The translations under genes were made by a program, and so were the position numbers. The notes beneath the pieces were generated by a model that had not been told where the DNA came from, searched no databases, and saw only the letters and a program-made list of their open reading frames with translations. Shown piece after piece: positions 53,825 to 62,846 of a stretch of 64,000 bases of DNA. This DNA comes from Actinomycetota bacterium (GTDB lineage: Bacteria > Actinomycetota > Geothermincolia > Geothermincolales > RBG-13-55-18): positions 1-64,000 of the forward strand of contig JAFGDU010000153.1 in assembly GCA_016931915.1 (NCBI GenBank), written 5' to 3'. Each line of letters opens with the position of its first letter. Within the stretch, counting starts at the first letter, position 1.

Positions 53825-54247
53825 ATGGACTGGTTCCTGTGGATCATCGGATTCCTGATACTGCTGACCATCGCCGTCATCGTCCAGCGCAGGTTCAAAG
53901 GGGAGGCACGGCGGAGCGCGGCGGAGGAGGAACTGGACAGACTACGGGATAAGATCGCCTTAGCGGAGGAGAAACTGGCGTCCCTGACGGAGGGGGAGGA
54001 TGCGTACTGGGATGCCAAGGAGGAGCTGAACGAGCTCAAGGCCGAGGAATGGCTCATCCTCACCGAGTGGGCCCTGATCAAAGCGAAGAAGGTCGAGGCT
54101 TACGAATGCCCCAAGTGCCTAGGCGAAGGGATAGACGAACGCTCGTATATCTGCGACTTCTGCAAGGGGGCCGGCATCATCAGGGCCGACCGCCTCTACA
54201 CCAGGGGATGGAACGTCTGGGACGAGGACAACCGGCCTGAGGCCTGA
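53825..54247 (+). CDS. membrane-anchored coiled-coil protein with DnaJ-type zinc finger
   Basis: The 140-residue protein has an N-terminal transmembrane segment (residues about 4-22). A long charged helix follows (EEELDRLRDKIALAEEKL... WDAKEELNELKAE), likely a coiled coil. At residues about 95-120 come CPKCLGEG and CDFCKGAG, one four-Cys unit of the CxxCxGxG DnaJ central zinc finger. DnaJ normally has four CxxCxGxG boxes; here there are two, enough for a single zinc. The function is unknown. It ends where the TPR gene on the other strand ends. The ribosome site GGACGAGGAG is 4-5 bases before the ATG. Confidence 0.8.
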   Translation: MDWFLWIIGFLILLTIAVIVQRRFKGEARRSAAEEELDRLRDKIALAEEKLASLTEGEDAYWDAKEELNELKAEEWLILTEWALIKAKKVEAYECPKCLGEGIDERSYICDFCKGAGIIRADRLYTRGWNVWDEDNRPEA

Positions 54248-55591
54248 TCAGTATCCGGACACGCCCAGTTTACGCAGGTATTCTCGCGCTTCCTCGATCT
54301 CGGGATCGAGCTCGAGCGCCTTCTCCAGGTCCGGGACGGCCCTTGCCGCATCCCCCATCATGTAGTAGGTAATGCCCCTGTTCTTGTAAGCCCTGGAGTA
54401 CTCCGGATCGAGCTCGATGGACCTGTCCAGGTCGGCCAGGGCCTCCTCGTACCTGACCATGAAAGCAAGGGCATAGCCGCGATGGCCGTAAGGGTTCGCG
54501 ATTTCCGGGTCGAGCTCGATGGCCCTGTCGGCGGCGGCGATAGCCTCCTCGAAGCGGCCGAGATTGTTCAATGTATATGCCCTGTCGCTATAGCATTGCG
54601 CGCTGTCTGGATCCAGCTCTATGGCCTTATCATCATCGGCGAGGGCCTCCTCGAACCTATCCATCTCTTTATAAACGTGTGCCCTGGTTCCGTATACCTC
54701 CGCCGAACCCGGCTCGAGCTCTAACGCCTTGTTGCAGTCGGCGAGGGCCTCTTCATATCGTTTCATATCCACGTAGAGCAGAGACCGGTAAGCATACGCC
54801 CTTGTGAATCCAGGATCGAGTTCAATCGCCTTGTTGCAGTCAGCCACAGCATCTTCAAGCCTTTGCATATCGGAATAGATGAAAGCCCTCTGAACATAGG
54901 ATATGGCATTCCCGGGAAAAACATCTATCGCCTTGTTGATATCCGAGAGTGCATCTTCATAGCTTTCAAGAAAATAATGGACCGTGCTTCTCATAAAGTA
55001 GACATCAGCAGTACTCAGACCGAGTTCCATGGCCTTATCGCAGTCTGCGATCGCCTCCTCGTACCGCTCCAGAGCCAGCAATATAGCAGCGCGCTCGAGA
55101 TACAGCTGCGCTGTTGAGGAGCTTATCTCTATGGCCTTATTCATGTCATCCAGGGCTTCGTCGTACCTCTCCAGTTTAAGCTCTGCAGAGGCCAGCAATT
55201 CATAGGCACGGGCGTAGTCCTCCTCTTTCTCTATGGCTTTGTCGCAGTCGGCGATGGCCTCCTCGTACTGCCCGTTCAGGAAATGCTTCTGGGCCTGGTT
55301 GAGATATTCCACGGCGCTGATGTCTTTGCTATGTTTATACGCGATGATCGAGCCTATGGCGCCGGAGACACATCCGAAGGAGAGTATGGCGAGAAGCACC
55401 AGGGCCACGATCCTGCCGGCGCTCATGGGCTGCTTCTGCTGCTCACCAGGGGGAGGAGCGGGAGGGGCAGGGTGCTGATCGGAGATCTTCATGAAGCCGT
55501 CGGCGCCTATCTCCGGCTTGAGCACGGCCCCGCAGTAGTTGCAGTAATTCTCTCCCTCGACTACGGGCTTGCCGCATTCAGCACAATCCAT
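54248..55591 (-). CDS. zinc-ribbon/TPR membrane protein
   Basis: The 447-residue protein opens MDCAECGKPVVEGENYCNYCG, a two-pair zinc ribbon. A Pro-rich linker and one membrane span (IVALVLLAILSFGCVSGAIG, about residues 60-80) follow, then about ten TPR units with the repeated ALADCDKAIELDP pattern. The C-terminal repeats should be on the side away from the ribbon. Such proteins serve as scaffolds. The start at 55591 follows GGGGGTGG by 2-3 bases within a leader that is nearly identical to the paralog's. The stop abuts the preceding gene. Confidence 0.88.
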   Translation of the reverse strand: MDCAECGKPVVEGENYCNYCGAVLKPEIGADGFMKISDQHPAPPAPPPGEQQKQPMSAGRIVALVLLAILSFGCVSGAIGSIIAYKHSKDISAVEYLNQAQKHFLNGQYEEAIADCDKAIEKEEDYARAYELLASAELKLERYDEALDDMNKAIEISSSTAQLYLERAAILLALERYEEAIADCDKAMELGLSTADVYFMRSTVHYFLESYEDALSDINKAIDVFPGNAISYVQRAFIYSDMQRLEDAVADCNKAIELDPGFTRAYAYRSLLYVDMKRYEEALADCNKALELEPGSAEVYGTRAHVYKEMDRFEEALADDDKAIELDPDSAQCYSDRAYTLNNLGRFEEAIAAADRAIELDPEIANPYGHRGYALAFMVRYEEALADLDRSIELDPEYSRAYKNRGITYYMMGDAARAVPDLEKALELDPEIEEAREYLRKLGVSGY

Positions 55592-55693
55592 GACCACCCC
55601 CGGTATCCAAAAATTCGCCTCCACGCCCCATACGATTATAAGACAAAAAAGCTGACACGCGTTTCATCAGGCGGCACCCATGGCCGCAGCATC

Positions 55694-56215
55694 TTATTCA
55701 CGCGCGGCAGCATCCAGTTTATCCAAGTACTCCTTCGCGTTGACCAGGTCGGAGTCGAGGTCGAGGGCTTTCTCCAGGTCGCTCCTTGCCTCTTCGTACC
55801 TTCCCATTTCGTACAGGGACATCCCGCGTAGCTCGTACGGCTTGGCGAACTCCGGCGCTGAGTCGATGGCAAGATCGCAGTACTCGACGGCTTTCCTGTA
55901 ATCGCCCGCACGAAAAGAGGATTCCGCCCTGTTCCAGTAATCGACCGCATCCATGACCTCTTCCACCCTGTAGTAGACCGTGAACCCGTATGCGGTCATC
56001 ATCGCCCCCAGACCCAGAACGGCGGCGAGCACGATCAGTGCGATCTTGCCTTTGCTCCATTTCTTGGCCTGAACCGGCTGCGTGACAGGATAGTAGTAGT
56101 ACGGTTGTTGATACGGGATATACTCGGTCGGTGCTTCCTCGCTGAGCTTCCTGCCACAGTAATTACAGAAGCTCTGTCCCTCCTGCACGGGCTTGCCGCA
56201 GTAAGTGCAATCCAT
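55694..56215 (-). CDS. zinc-ribbon/TPR membrane protein, short paralog
   Basis: The 173-residue protein opens MDCTYCGKPVQEGQSFCNYCG, very close to the ribbon of the neighbouring gene. A Tyr/Gln/Pro-rich linker, one membrane span (GKIALIVLAAVLGLGAMMTA) and two to three TPR units (DYRKAVEYCDLAID, RYEEARSDLEKALDLD) follow. The leader GGATACCGGGGGTGG is shared with the longer gene, which points to tandem duplication followed by loss or gain of TPR units. Its start is 56215. Confidence 0.85.
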   Translation of the reverse strand: MDCTYCGKPVQEGQSFCNYCGRKLSEEAPTEYIPYQQPYYYYPVTQPVQAKKWSKGKIALIVLAAVLGLGAMMTAYGFTVYYRVEEVMDAVDYWNRAESSFRAGDYRKAVEYCDLAIDSAPEFAKPYELRGMSLYEMGRYEEARSDLEKALDLDSDLVNAKEYLDKLDAAARE

Positions 56216-56380
56216 GGCCACCCCCGGTATCCGGTACTTGTATCCATGCCCCACATAATTATAAAACAAGGGGTCGTGCCATTGCCGTGTGTAGTTGGAT
56301 CATGGCATCTGGTGCGCATCTCAACCGGATTATTGATTCAAGGCAATGGCATGTTTTCAAACCGGGATATGCCGCCTGTA

Positions 56381-56809
56381 TCAATCGATAAACCCTTTTC
56401 TCCTCGCCTCATCCGAATCGGCAAAAAGGGCCATGCCGGTCCTCATCCTTCTGAAGCCGAAGCGTTCGTAGAAAACATCCTTGCCGGGATTGGCGTAGAG
56501 GAGGATATTGCAGCCACTCAGCTTCTTCAGAAGATTGTTTATTATGGTGCGGCCCAAGCCTTCTCCCTGGTAATCAGGGAGAACGGCGATATCGTAGATG
56601 GCAGCCTGTTTCACGCCGTCCGATATGGCCCGGCCAAACCCCACCATCGCGGAGCCATCGTAGACGAAGACGACCGCGCTGCTGTTCCTGAAGGCCTTCT
56701 CGTGGTCATCCGGGCTGCCGTACGCCATCCCGACCCTCTCGAGGATGCGCGGGATCTGTTCCCAATCTATACTCTCGCAATCCAGCTGCAGCCTTGTTTC
56801 CACGGTCAC
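56381..56809 (-). CDS. GNAT family N-acetyltransferase
   Basis: The 142-residue protein has the acetyl-CoA motif A as IAVLPDYQGEGLGRTIINNLL, containing the Q-x-x-G-x-G/A loop (QGEGLG), and a YERFGFRRM motif B strand near the end. The start is at 56809. It lies 37 bases after the E2 gene on the same strand, so it may be the last gene of the dehydrogenase group, but a functional link is unproven. The substrate is unknown. Confidence 0.85.
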   Translation of the reverse strand: MTVETRLQLDCESIDWEQIPRILERVGMAYGSPDDHEKAFRNSSAVVFVYDGSAMVGFGRAISDGVKQAAIYDIAVLPDYQGEGLGRTIINNLLKKLSGCNILLYANPGKDVFYERFGFRRMRTGMALFADSDEARRKGFID

Positions 56810-56846
56810 TCTCCTTCAGACGGCGAGCGCCTCTTTTCCCCGCAGC

Positions 56847-58016
56847 TTATTCATCAACGGGAGCGGTGTTCTCCAATTCATCCTTCAAGCTGGTGGTGAA
56901 GCGGGAGGCGGTCATGCCGTCTATGAAACGGTGGTCGTAGGCGATGGAGAGCTCCAGCACCGGAGCTACCGTCAGCAGGGCATCGTTCACCGCCACCGCC
57001 GCGTTCCTGATGGAACCGATGAAGACCATGCAGCTCTGGGGAGGGTTGATGATGGGGGTGCCCGTCTCCACGCCGTAGTAGCCCAGGTTGGAGACGGTGA
57101 TGGTGCCCCCGGAGAGGTCCTCGCTGGTGAGCCGGTTCCCCTCCGCCCTCTCCTGCAGTCCCTTGATGTCGAGGGCTATCTCGGACACCGTCTTGCGGTC
57201 CGCGTTTCTCACCACGGGGACGACCAGGCCTTGCTCGGTGGCCATGGCTACGGAAACGTTGACGTCCTCGTAGACGATGACCGTGCCGTCCTGAAACGAG
57301 CTGTTCACCTCGGGGTTCTTAGCGGCGGCTGTGGCCACCGCCTTCACCGCCAGGTCGTTGACGGAGATGCCCTCCATCTTCTCCTTCGCCCGCAAGAGGT
57401 TCTCCGCGTTCACGGTGACCATCTGGGTGAACTGGGGGATGTTCTGCCAGCTGGAGAGCATGCGGGAGGCCATGGACCTCTGGAGCTGGTTCAGCTTGGC
57501 CTTCGCCTTGATCCTGGGACCCGAGGCAGCGGCGCGCACGTCCTTTTCCGTTACCACGCCGCCGGGGCCTGTACCGGCCACGGCAGCCAGGTCCACGCCA
57601 AGCTCCCCTGCCAGCCTTCTCACGCGGGGTGAAGCCTGCACCGCCTCCGTCCCTGGCAGTCTCTGCCCGTGCACCGTCTCCACGCGTACAGCCGGCGCCG
57701 GCGCCGCCTGCGTGAAGGCCGCTTGCTCCGCCCGCCCTTCACGCCAGCTCCGCAAGACCTCGTCGGGGTCTATCTCCTCGTCGGCCGCGGCGATTATCGC
57801 CAGGGGCTCTCCCACCCCGGCCTCGTCTTCCTCCTCCACCAGTATCTTGCGCAGCACCCCCGTATAGGGCGATTCCAGCTCTATGGCGGCCTTCTCGGAT
57901 TCGATGACCAGCAGCAGCTCCCCCTGCTGTACCGCCTCCCCTTCCTTTTTTTCCCAGGAGACTACTATGGCGGAGGTCATGGTCACACCCAGGCGCGGCA
58001 GGGTCACGACGTCCAT
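56847..58016 (-). CDS. dihydrolipoamide acyltransferase (E2) of a 2-oxo-acid/acetoin dehydrogenase
   Basis: The 389-residue protein has a lipoyl domain (residues 1-75, lipoylated Lys near 42 in ESEKAAIEL), a subunit-binding domain (about 130-165, SPRVRRLAGELG ... GPGGVVTEKDV) and a catalytic domain ending in IAYDHRFIDG, with His and Asp of the active site. The last part (about 180-385) has the usual length. AGGAGG-like sequence lies 7-8 bases before the start. It is the third gene of a co-oriented E1-alpha, E1-beta, E2 set. Confidence 0.92.
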   Translation of the reverse strand: MDVVTLPRLGVTMTSAIVVSWEKKEGEAVQQGELLLVIESEKAAIELESPYTGVLRKILVEEEDEAGVGEPLAIIAAADEEIDPDEVLRSWREGRAEQAAFTQAAPAPAVRVETVHGQRLPGTEAVQASPRVRRLAGELGVDLAAVAGTGPGGVVTEKDVRAAASGPRIKAKAKLNQLQRSMASRMLSSWQNIPQFTQMVTVNAENLLRAKEKMEGISVNDLAVKAVATAAAKNPEVNSSFQDGTVIVYEDVNVSVAMATEQGLVVPVVRNADRKTVSEIALDIKGLQERAEGNRLTSEDLSGGTITVSNLGYYGVETGTPIINPPQSCMVFIGSIRNAAVAVNDALLTVAPVLELSIAYDHRFIDGMTASRFTTSLKDELENTAPVDE

Positions 58017-58038
58017 ATATGCATTCCTCCCGTTACTC

Positions 58039-59016
58039 TCAGTACTGCATTACCTCGCGTACGGCGGCCATCACCTTCTCCTCGTCGGGCTTGTATTCCT
58101 GCTCCAGGAAGATGCTCTGGGGTATGGGCGTGTCCGCGCTGCCCACCCTCTTGATGGGTGCCGCCAGGTCGAAGAAGGCTTCCTCGACGATGATGGCGGC
58201 CAGCTCCGCCCCCGTGCCGCCCGTCTTGGGCTCCTCGTGCACGATGACCACCCTCCCCGTCTTGCGCACCGAGTCCAGGATGGCCTCCTTGTCCAGGGGC
58301 ACGATGGTGCGCGGGTCCACCACCTCCGCCTCGATGCCCTCGCCCGCCAGCATATTTGCTGCGTTGAGGGCGGTGTGCACCTGCAGGGAGGTAGCGATGA
58401 TGGTGACGTCCGAACCCTCCCGCTTGATGTCGGCGACCCCGAAGGGGACGGTATATTCGTCCTCCGGTACCTCGCCCGGCATGCCATAGAGCAGCTTGTG
58501 CTCGAAATAGAGCACCGGGTTGGGATCGCGTATGGCCGTCTTCAGCAGCCCCTTGGCGTCGTAGGCCGTCGAGGGTACCACCACGTACAGGCCCTGGGAA
58601 TGGATGAATAAGGCCTGGGGGCTCTGGGAATGCTCCGGCCCCGCCCCAGCCAGCACGCCCACCGGCAGGCGGATGGTCACCGGTATCTCGAAGCAGCCCC
58701 CGTGCATCCAGTTCCACTTGCCCAGCTTGTTGTAGATCTCGTCGAAGGCGATGCCCACGAAGTCCGCGAAGCTGAACTCGGTGATGGGGGTGAGCCCCGC
58801 CAGGGCCATGCCCAGGGCAGCGCCGGCGATGGTCGCCTCGGCGATGGGGGTATCGAAGACCCGGTCGGGTCCGAACCTGTCCAGCAGCCCGGCGGTGGCC
58901 CCGAAGGCTCCCGACATGGTCGCTACGTCCTCCCCGAAATACACGCAGTTGGGGTCCCGCTCCATCTCCTCCAGGAGAGCCTCGTTTATGGCCTGCATGA
59001 GCGTGATGGTCTTCAT
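58039..59016 (-). CDS. thiamine-dependent dehydrogenase E1 beta
   Basis: The 325-residue protein is the beta subunit of a two-component TPP enzyme. It opens TLMQAINEALLEEMERDPN and has GEDVATMSGAFGATAGL, EFSFADFVGIAFDEIYN and PTTRIVPLDKE-like segments typical of pyruvate, branched-chain and acetoin dehydrogenase E1 beta. Its ATG directly abuts the TAG of the E1-alpha gene, so translation is coupled. The subfamily is not fixed by sequence alone; the neighbours suggest acetoin. Confidence 0.92.
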   Translation of the reverse strand: MKTITLMQAINEALLEEMERDPNCVYFGEDVATMSGAFGATAGLLDRFGPDRVFDTPIAEATIAGAALGMALAGLTPITEFSFADFVGIAFDEIYNKLGKWNWMHGGCFEIPVTIRLPVGVLAGAGPEHSQSPQALFIHSQGLYVVVPSTAYDAKGLLKTAIRDPNPVLYFEHKLLYGMPGEVPEDEYTVPFGVADIKREGSDVTIIATSLQVHTALNAANMLAGEGIEAEVVDPRTIVPLDKEAILDSVRKTGRVVIVHEEPKTGGTGAELAAIIVEEAFFDLAAPIKRVGSADTPIPQSIFLEQEYKPDEEKVMAAVREVMQY

Positions 59017-60030
59017 CTACACCACCCCCTCGGCGAAGAGGCCCTCGTAGATACGGGTACATTCCGGCATGGGAGAGGCCTCGGCCTCCGCGATGGCATC
59101 CACTATCTCCTTCTCGACCACGGCGTCGACGGCTGTGAAATCATCCTCCGCCGCAGCGCCGGCGGCGATGAGCTTGGCCCTGTAGTTCTTGATGGGGTCG
59201 CGTTTTTCTATCCATTCCTCTACCAGTGCTTGACTCCTGTAGGTAGCGGCATCGCCCTCGAAGTGGCCGCGGTGCCGGAAGGTCTTTCCCTCTATGAATG
59301 AGGGGCCCCCGCCGGAGCGGGCGCGCTCGATAGCCTCTTTGGCCACCTCGTATACGAGCAGCACATCGTTGCCGTCGATGACGTAACCGGGGATGCCGTA
59401 GCCGTCGGCGCGGTCGGCGATGTTGTCCTTGAGTGCGTGGGCCTTGGTGTAATGGGTGGATATCCCGTACTCGTTGTTCTCGCAGTAAAAAACGATGGGC
59501 AGGTTGTACAGGCCCGCCCAGTTCATGCCGCCGTGGAAGGTCTCGCGCGCGGCGGTGCCGTCGCCGAAATAGCATACACACACCTGGTCGGTCTTCTTCA
59601 CCTTCACCGCGTATCCCACCCCGGCGGCGATGACGAAGCACGCGCCCAGGGTACCGCTCTGGCCCAGCACCCCCTTCTCGGGGTAGGCGACGTGGACGAT
59701 GCCGGCCCCCAGGCCGCAGGTGGTGCCGCAAAGCCTGCCCATGAAGTCTCCGTAGATCTTGTCCAGGGGCACGCCCTTGGCGATCATCTGGTTGCAGCCG
59801 CGGTGGTCGTATAGTATGTAATCTTCGTCGCGCAGGGACGCGCACGTGCCCGCTCCCGTGGCCTCCTGCCCCACGCCCGAATGGTAGAAGCCCGAGACCT
59901 TGCCCTCGTGCAGCAGCCGGATGAGGTTGAGGTCGAAGGTCCTCTGCCTTACCATCACCCGGTAGAGCCCCAGTAGGAAGTCCTTGTCGTACCTGGCAGG
60001 ATCGATGTCCCGTTTCACTACCTCGGCCAT
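59017..60030 (-). CDS. thiamine-dependent dehydrogenase E1 alpha
   Basis: The 337-residue protein opens LLGLYRVMVRQRTFDLNLIRLL and has the TPP motif FGDGTAARETFHGGMNWAGL with GDG and the paired Asn, then YCENNEYGIST. FRHRGHFEGDAATY is the loop that is phosphorylated in mammalian relatives and here marks the family. An AGGAGA-type site lies before the start at 60030. Together with the beta and E2 genes it makes a 2-oxo-acid or acetoin dehydrogenase. An E3 gene is not in the window. Confidence 0.92.
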   Translation of the reverse strand: MAEVVKRDIDPARYDKDFLLGLYRVMVRQRTFDLNLIRLLHEGKVSGFYHSGVGQEATGAGTCASLRDEDYILYDHRGCNQMIAKGVPLDKIYGDFMGRLCGTTCGLGAGIVHVAYPEKGVLGQSGTLGACFVIAAGVGYAVKVKKTDQVCVCYFGDGTAARETFHGGMNWAGLYNLPIVFYCENNEYGISTHYTKAHALKDNIADRADGYGIPGYVIDGNDVLLVYEVAKEAIERARSGGGPSFIEGKTFRHRGHFEGDAATYRSQALVEEWIEKRDPIKNYRAKLIAAGAAAEDDFTAVDAVVEKEIVDAIAEAEASPMPECTRIYEGLFAEGVV

Positions 60031-60082
60031 GGCTCATCTCCTCCCCTTAAGAAAAACAACGGCTCATATTCTTTGCTTCGAG

Positions 60083-60117
60083 ATTGCTTCGTCGCTTCGT
60101 TTCTCGCAATGACTGTC
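60083..60117. repeat. single REP-like half-site
   Basis: AGATTGCTTCGTCGCTTCG and TTTCTCGCAATGACTG match the inverted REP-like sequence near 37957. It lies in the gap between the SDR stop (60126) and the E1-alpha start (60030). Confidence 0.65.
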
Positions 60118-60125
60118 AGAGACTT

Positions 60126-60896
60126 CTAAAGGGTCGTCCATCCGCCATCCACCGGGATGATGGCCCCGGTTACATAGGACGACTCGTCGGAAGCGAGGAA
60201 CAGCGCCACGCGGGCGATCTCCTCGGGTTCCGCCACCCGCTGCAGCGGTATGTTCTGGATGAGGTAGTCCTCCAGCATCTCCAGCATGGTGGTGATCATG
60301 GGAGTCCTCACCGCCCCAGGGCAGATGCAGTTGACACGGATGTCGGGCGCGTAGGTCATGGCCATGATACGGGTGAGGGAGACCACCCCGCCCTTGGCCG
60401 CAGTGTAGGCATCCGCCCCGGGCACGGCCACCAGCGCGTTGGACGAACCGGTGTTGATGATGGAGCCACCGCCGGCCTTTGCCATCTCCGGCTGGCAATA
60501 CTTGGTACAGAAGAAGATGCTGTTGAGGTTGTTCTTTATCACCTCGTTCCAGTCGTGCTCGGGCGTATCCAGCAGTGTGGTCATGGTCAACGGCGAGGAG
60601 TAACCGTGGCTGGCGTTGTTGAATAAGACGTCAATCCTGCCGTATTCCTCCACCGCCCTGCGGACCATGGCGGCCACCTGTTCGTCCACGCCGAGGTCGG
60701 TCTCGACGTAGATCGCCTCTCCTCCCTGGTTCTTTATCTCATCCGCCGTCTCCTGTCCCACCGCTCGCCCGTAGACCCCCTGGTAATCGACTACCACCAC
60801 CCTGGCGCCCTCCGCAGCGAAGAGCAGGGATGCCGCCCTGCCGATACCGCTGCCGCCGCCGGTGATCACCGCTACCTTGTCCTGCAGACGCATCAT
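60126..60896 (-). CDS. short-chain dehydrogenase/reductase of the glucose/acetoin dehydrogenase type
   Basis: The 256-residue protein is a classical SDR: TGGGSGIGRA cofactor loop, VVDYQG after beta-2, NNASHG, NTGSSNAL with the catalytic Ser, and YTAAKGG with Tyr/Lys. The C-terminal ASDESSYVTGAIIPVDGGW is the standard tail. It lies 17 bases after the zinc alcohol dehydrogenase gene and upstream of the dehydrogenase E1 genes. A diacetyl/acetoin or hydroxyacid reductase role would fit, but is inference. Confidence 0.88.
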   Translation of the reverse strand: MMRLQDKVAVITGGGSGIGRAASLLFAAEGARVVVVDYQGVYGRAVGQETADEIKNQGGEAIYVETDLGVDEQVAAMVRRAVEEYGRIDVLFNNASHGYSSPLTMTTLLDTPEHDWNEVIKNNLNSIFFCTKYCQPEMAKAGGGSIINTGSSNALVAVPGADAYTAAKGGVVSLTRIMAMTYAPDIRVNCICPGAVRTPMITTMLEMLEDYLIQNIPLQRVAEPEEIARVALFLASDESSYVTGAIIPVDGGWTTL

Positions 60897-60913
60897 GCCA
60901 CCACCTTTTCCGT

Positions 60914-61972
60914 CTACGGCTCGATCAAGACCTTGATGGCCTTATCGGGGTCCATCTGTACCCGGAAGGCCTCGTTTATGTCCTGTAGGGGGAAAATATG
61001 GGTGATAAGAGGCCGCGTCTTCACCTTGCCTTCGCTGATATACTCGAGCGCCTTGGGGTAGATGGCCCCCAGGCAGCCGATGATGCGGGGAGACTTGTGC
61101 ACGATCTTGGTGGTGTTCACCACCTGGTCTCCCTCGGGCAACCCGACCAGCGCCACCGTGCCCGCCGAGCGCACGATCTCCAACGCCTGGGCGAAGGTAT
61201 CCCTTCCCCCCGCGGCGTCCACCACGAGATCGGCCATGGCCCCCTCGCCGAAATGGTAGGGCCCGACGCCCAGTTCCTCCTTCATACGCTCCAGGACGTC
61301 CTCGTTGCTCGCGTCTATCACGGCATCGGCGCCCAACTCCCGTGCCATGCGCTGACGCAGGGGAGATATCTCGGAGACCACCACTTTTTCCACCGCTATC
61401 GCCTTCATCGCCTGCATCATCGCGTTGCCGATGAGGCCTGCCCCTATCACCGCCACCTTGTCGCCCTCCTTGACGCCGGTCATCTCCGCGGTGAAGGCGG
61501 CCACGCTCACGGGCTCCAGCGTCGCCGCTTCTTCGTCGCTCATATCCTCCGGGATGGCATGAAAGGTGAGCCCGGGAAGCACGTTCTCTATCTTCACGTA
61601 CTCCGCGAAGGCGCCGGGCTTGCCGTATCCGGTGGAGTTCTTGAAGGCACTGGGGCAGTTGTTGAGGTTACCGGTCTGGCACCAGTAGCAGGTGCCGCAG
61701 ACGCCGATGGTGAAACCCATGGCCCGCTGTCCGATCTCAACCCCGCCTACTGCGGAGCCCACCTCGACTACTTCCCCCACGAACTCGTGACCCATGATCT
61801 GCCCCGGTTCGACGTAGAAGCCAAGCTTGTAGCTGTGCAGGTCGGACCCGCAGATCCCGCAAGCCCGCACCTTGAGCAGCACGTCCATGGGACCTACCTC
61901 GGGCACGAGTACTTCCTGGATCTCCATTAGACCCGGTTCTCTGAATACCGCAGCCTTCATGCTTCCCACCAT
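60914..61972 (-). CDS. zinc-dependent medium-chain alcohol/butanediol dehydrogenase
   Basis: The 352-residue protein has CGICGSDLHSY (catalytic zinc Cys) and GHEFVGEV (His and Glu), and CGTCYWCQTGNLNNC for the structural zinc. The NAD site is VIGAGLIGNAMMQ, and a strand ending VVSEIS has Glu at the cofactor-specificity position, indicating NAD. The pattern fits 2,3-butanediol dehydrogenase or related polyol dehydrogenases. The start at 61972 follows GGAGG by 6 bases. It precedes the SDR gene by 17 bases. Confidence 0.9.
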   Translation of the reverse strand: MVGSMKAAVFREPGLMEIQEVLVPEVGPMDVLLKVRACGICGSDLHSYKLGFYVEPGQIMGHEFVGEVVEVGSAVGGVEIGQRAMGFTIGVCGTCYWCQTGNLNNCPSAFKNSTGYGKPGAFAEYVKIENVLPGLTFHAIPEDMSDEEAATLEPVSVAAFTAEMTGVKEGDKVAVIGAGLIGNAMMQAMKAIAVEKVVVSEISPLRQRMARELGADAVIDASNEDVLERMKEELGVGPYHFGEGAMADLVVDAAGGRDTFAQALEIVRSAGTVALVGLPEGDQVVNTTKIVHKSPRIIGCLGAIYPKALEYISEGKVKTRPLITHIFPLQDINEAFRVQMDPDKAIKVLIEP

Positions 61973-62196
61973 GCTCACCTCCATCCTGAAGCTACACCGC
62001 AAAACCACCGTATCGTCTAGTGCCGTATAGTCAAGTATCCACTCCGCCGTCCTTGATCTGATGGTGCTCAAGTGGATAATGTCTTGCGTTTACCAGCAGC
62101 CGGACTTACAGGAAAGCAACTCGCATGCCGGCCTCAATTATATCAATACCGCTGCGAAGCGGTCACAATAAGGGGTTGCATGCGGACATTCATTTC

Positions 62197-62823
62197 TTAC
62201 AGCCCTACCGTCCCTTCGAGTACTGTATCCGACAGCAGTTGTTCCACCTCTTCCACCTCGATGCCGTCAGCGACTTCACCCAGGTTGATCACGGGGGCTA
62301 TCCTGCTGCGCCCACCCGGCTTCAGCAACGCGTCCATGGTCTCCAGGTCGCACGCGACGAGGAGAGTGCCGTGGTGGAGCAGCCTGCCGCGCCGCCACGC
62401 CTGGGCCGAGCCGGATATCTTCCTCCCCGCGACGTAGACGTTGTTGGGCGGCACCCAATCCCAGGAAACCCCCAGCGACTCCAGCAGCGAGGTCACCGGG
62501 TAGGACAACGCCCGCATACTCTCACTTACGCCCCACGCGGGGAGGCTTTCCGCGTCCAGATAGAGCGAGTAGTTGATGTTGCCCAGGTCCTGGTACACGG
62601 CGCCACCCCCGCTTATACGCTTGAGCACCGGTATATCCATCTCCTCCGCTGTGCCGAGATGGACTTCGTCTCCAGGTTCGAGGAACCTCCCCAGCACCAC
62701 GCAGCGGTCGTTCCTCCATACCCTCGCCCTGGCGGCCCCCGCCTCCCGAAGATAGGCGGCGTCACGCGCCAGGTTGAGCGCCGGCTCGAAGGTCCGTTCC
62801 TCTTCGATCAATGCGAGCTTCAT
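62197..62823 (-). CDS. lipoate-protein ligase family protein
   Basis: The 208-residue protein has the LplA fold: VVLGRF, then RISGGGAVYQDLGNINYSL with the conserved Gly-rich lipoyl loop, and YVAGRKISGSAQAWRRGR with the catalytic Lys and LLHHGTLL. It attaches lipoate or octanoate to lipoyl domains, and the E2 of the adjacent dehydrogenase is a likely target. It is shorter than E. coli LplA because the C-terminal accessory domain is absent, as in many bacteria. Confidence 0.9.
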   Translation of the reverse strand: MKLALIEEERTFEPALNLARDAAYLREAGAARARVWRNDRCVVLGRFLEPGDEVHLGTAEEMDIPVLKRISGGGAVYQDLGNINYSLYLDAESLPAWGVSESMRALSYPVTSLLESLGVSWDWVPPNNVYVAGRKISGSAQAWRRGRLLHHGTLLVACDLETMDALLKPGGRSRIAPVINLGEVADGIEVEEVEQLLSDTVLEGTVGL

Positions 62824-62846
62824 TATCTCTCACGGTCGTCGGGGGA

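Noticed and set aside
58004-59062. 352-codon minus-strand frame
   Set aside because: It is a shifted frame of the E1 beta gene, low in complexity and without domains.
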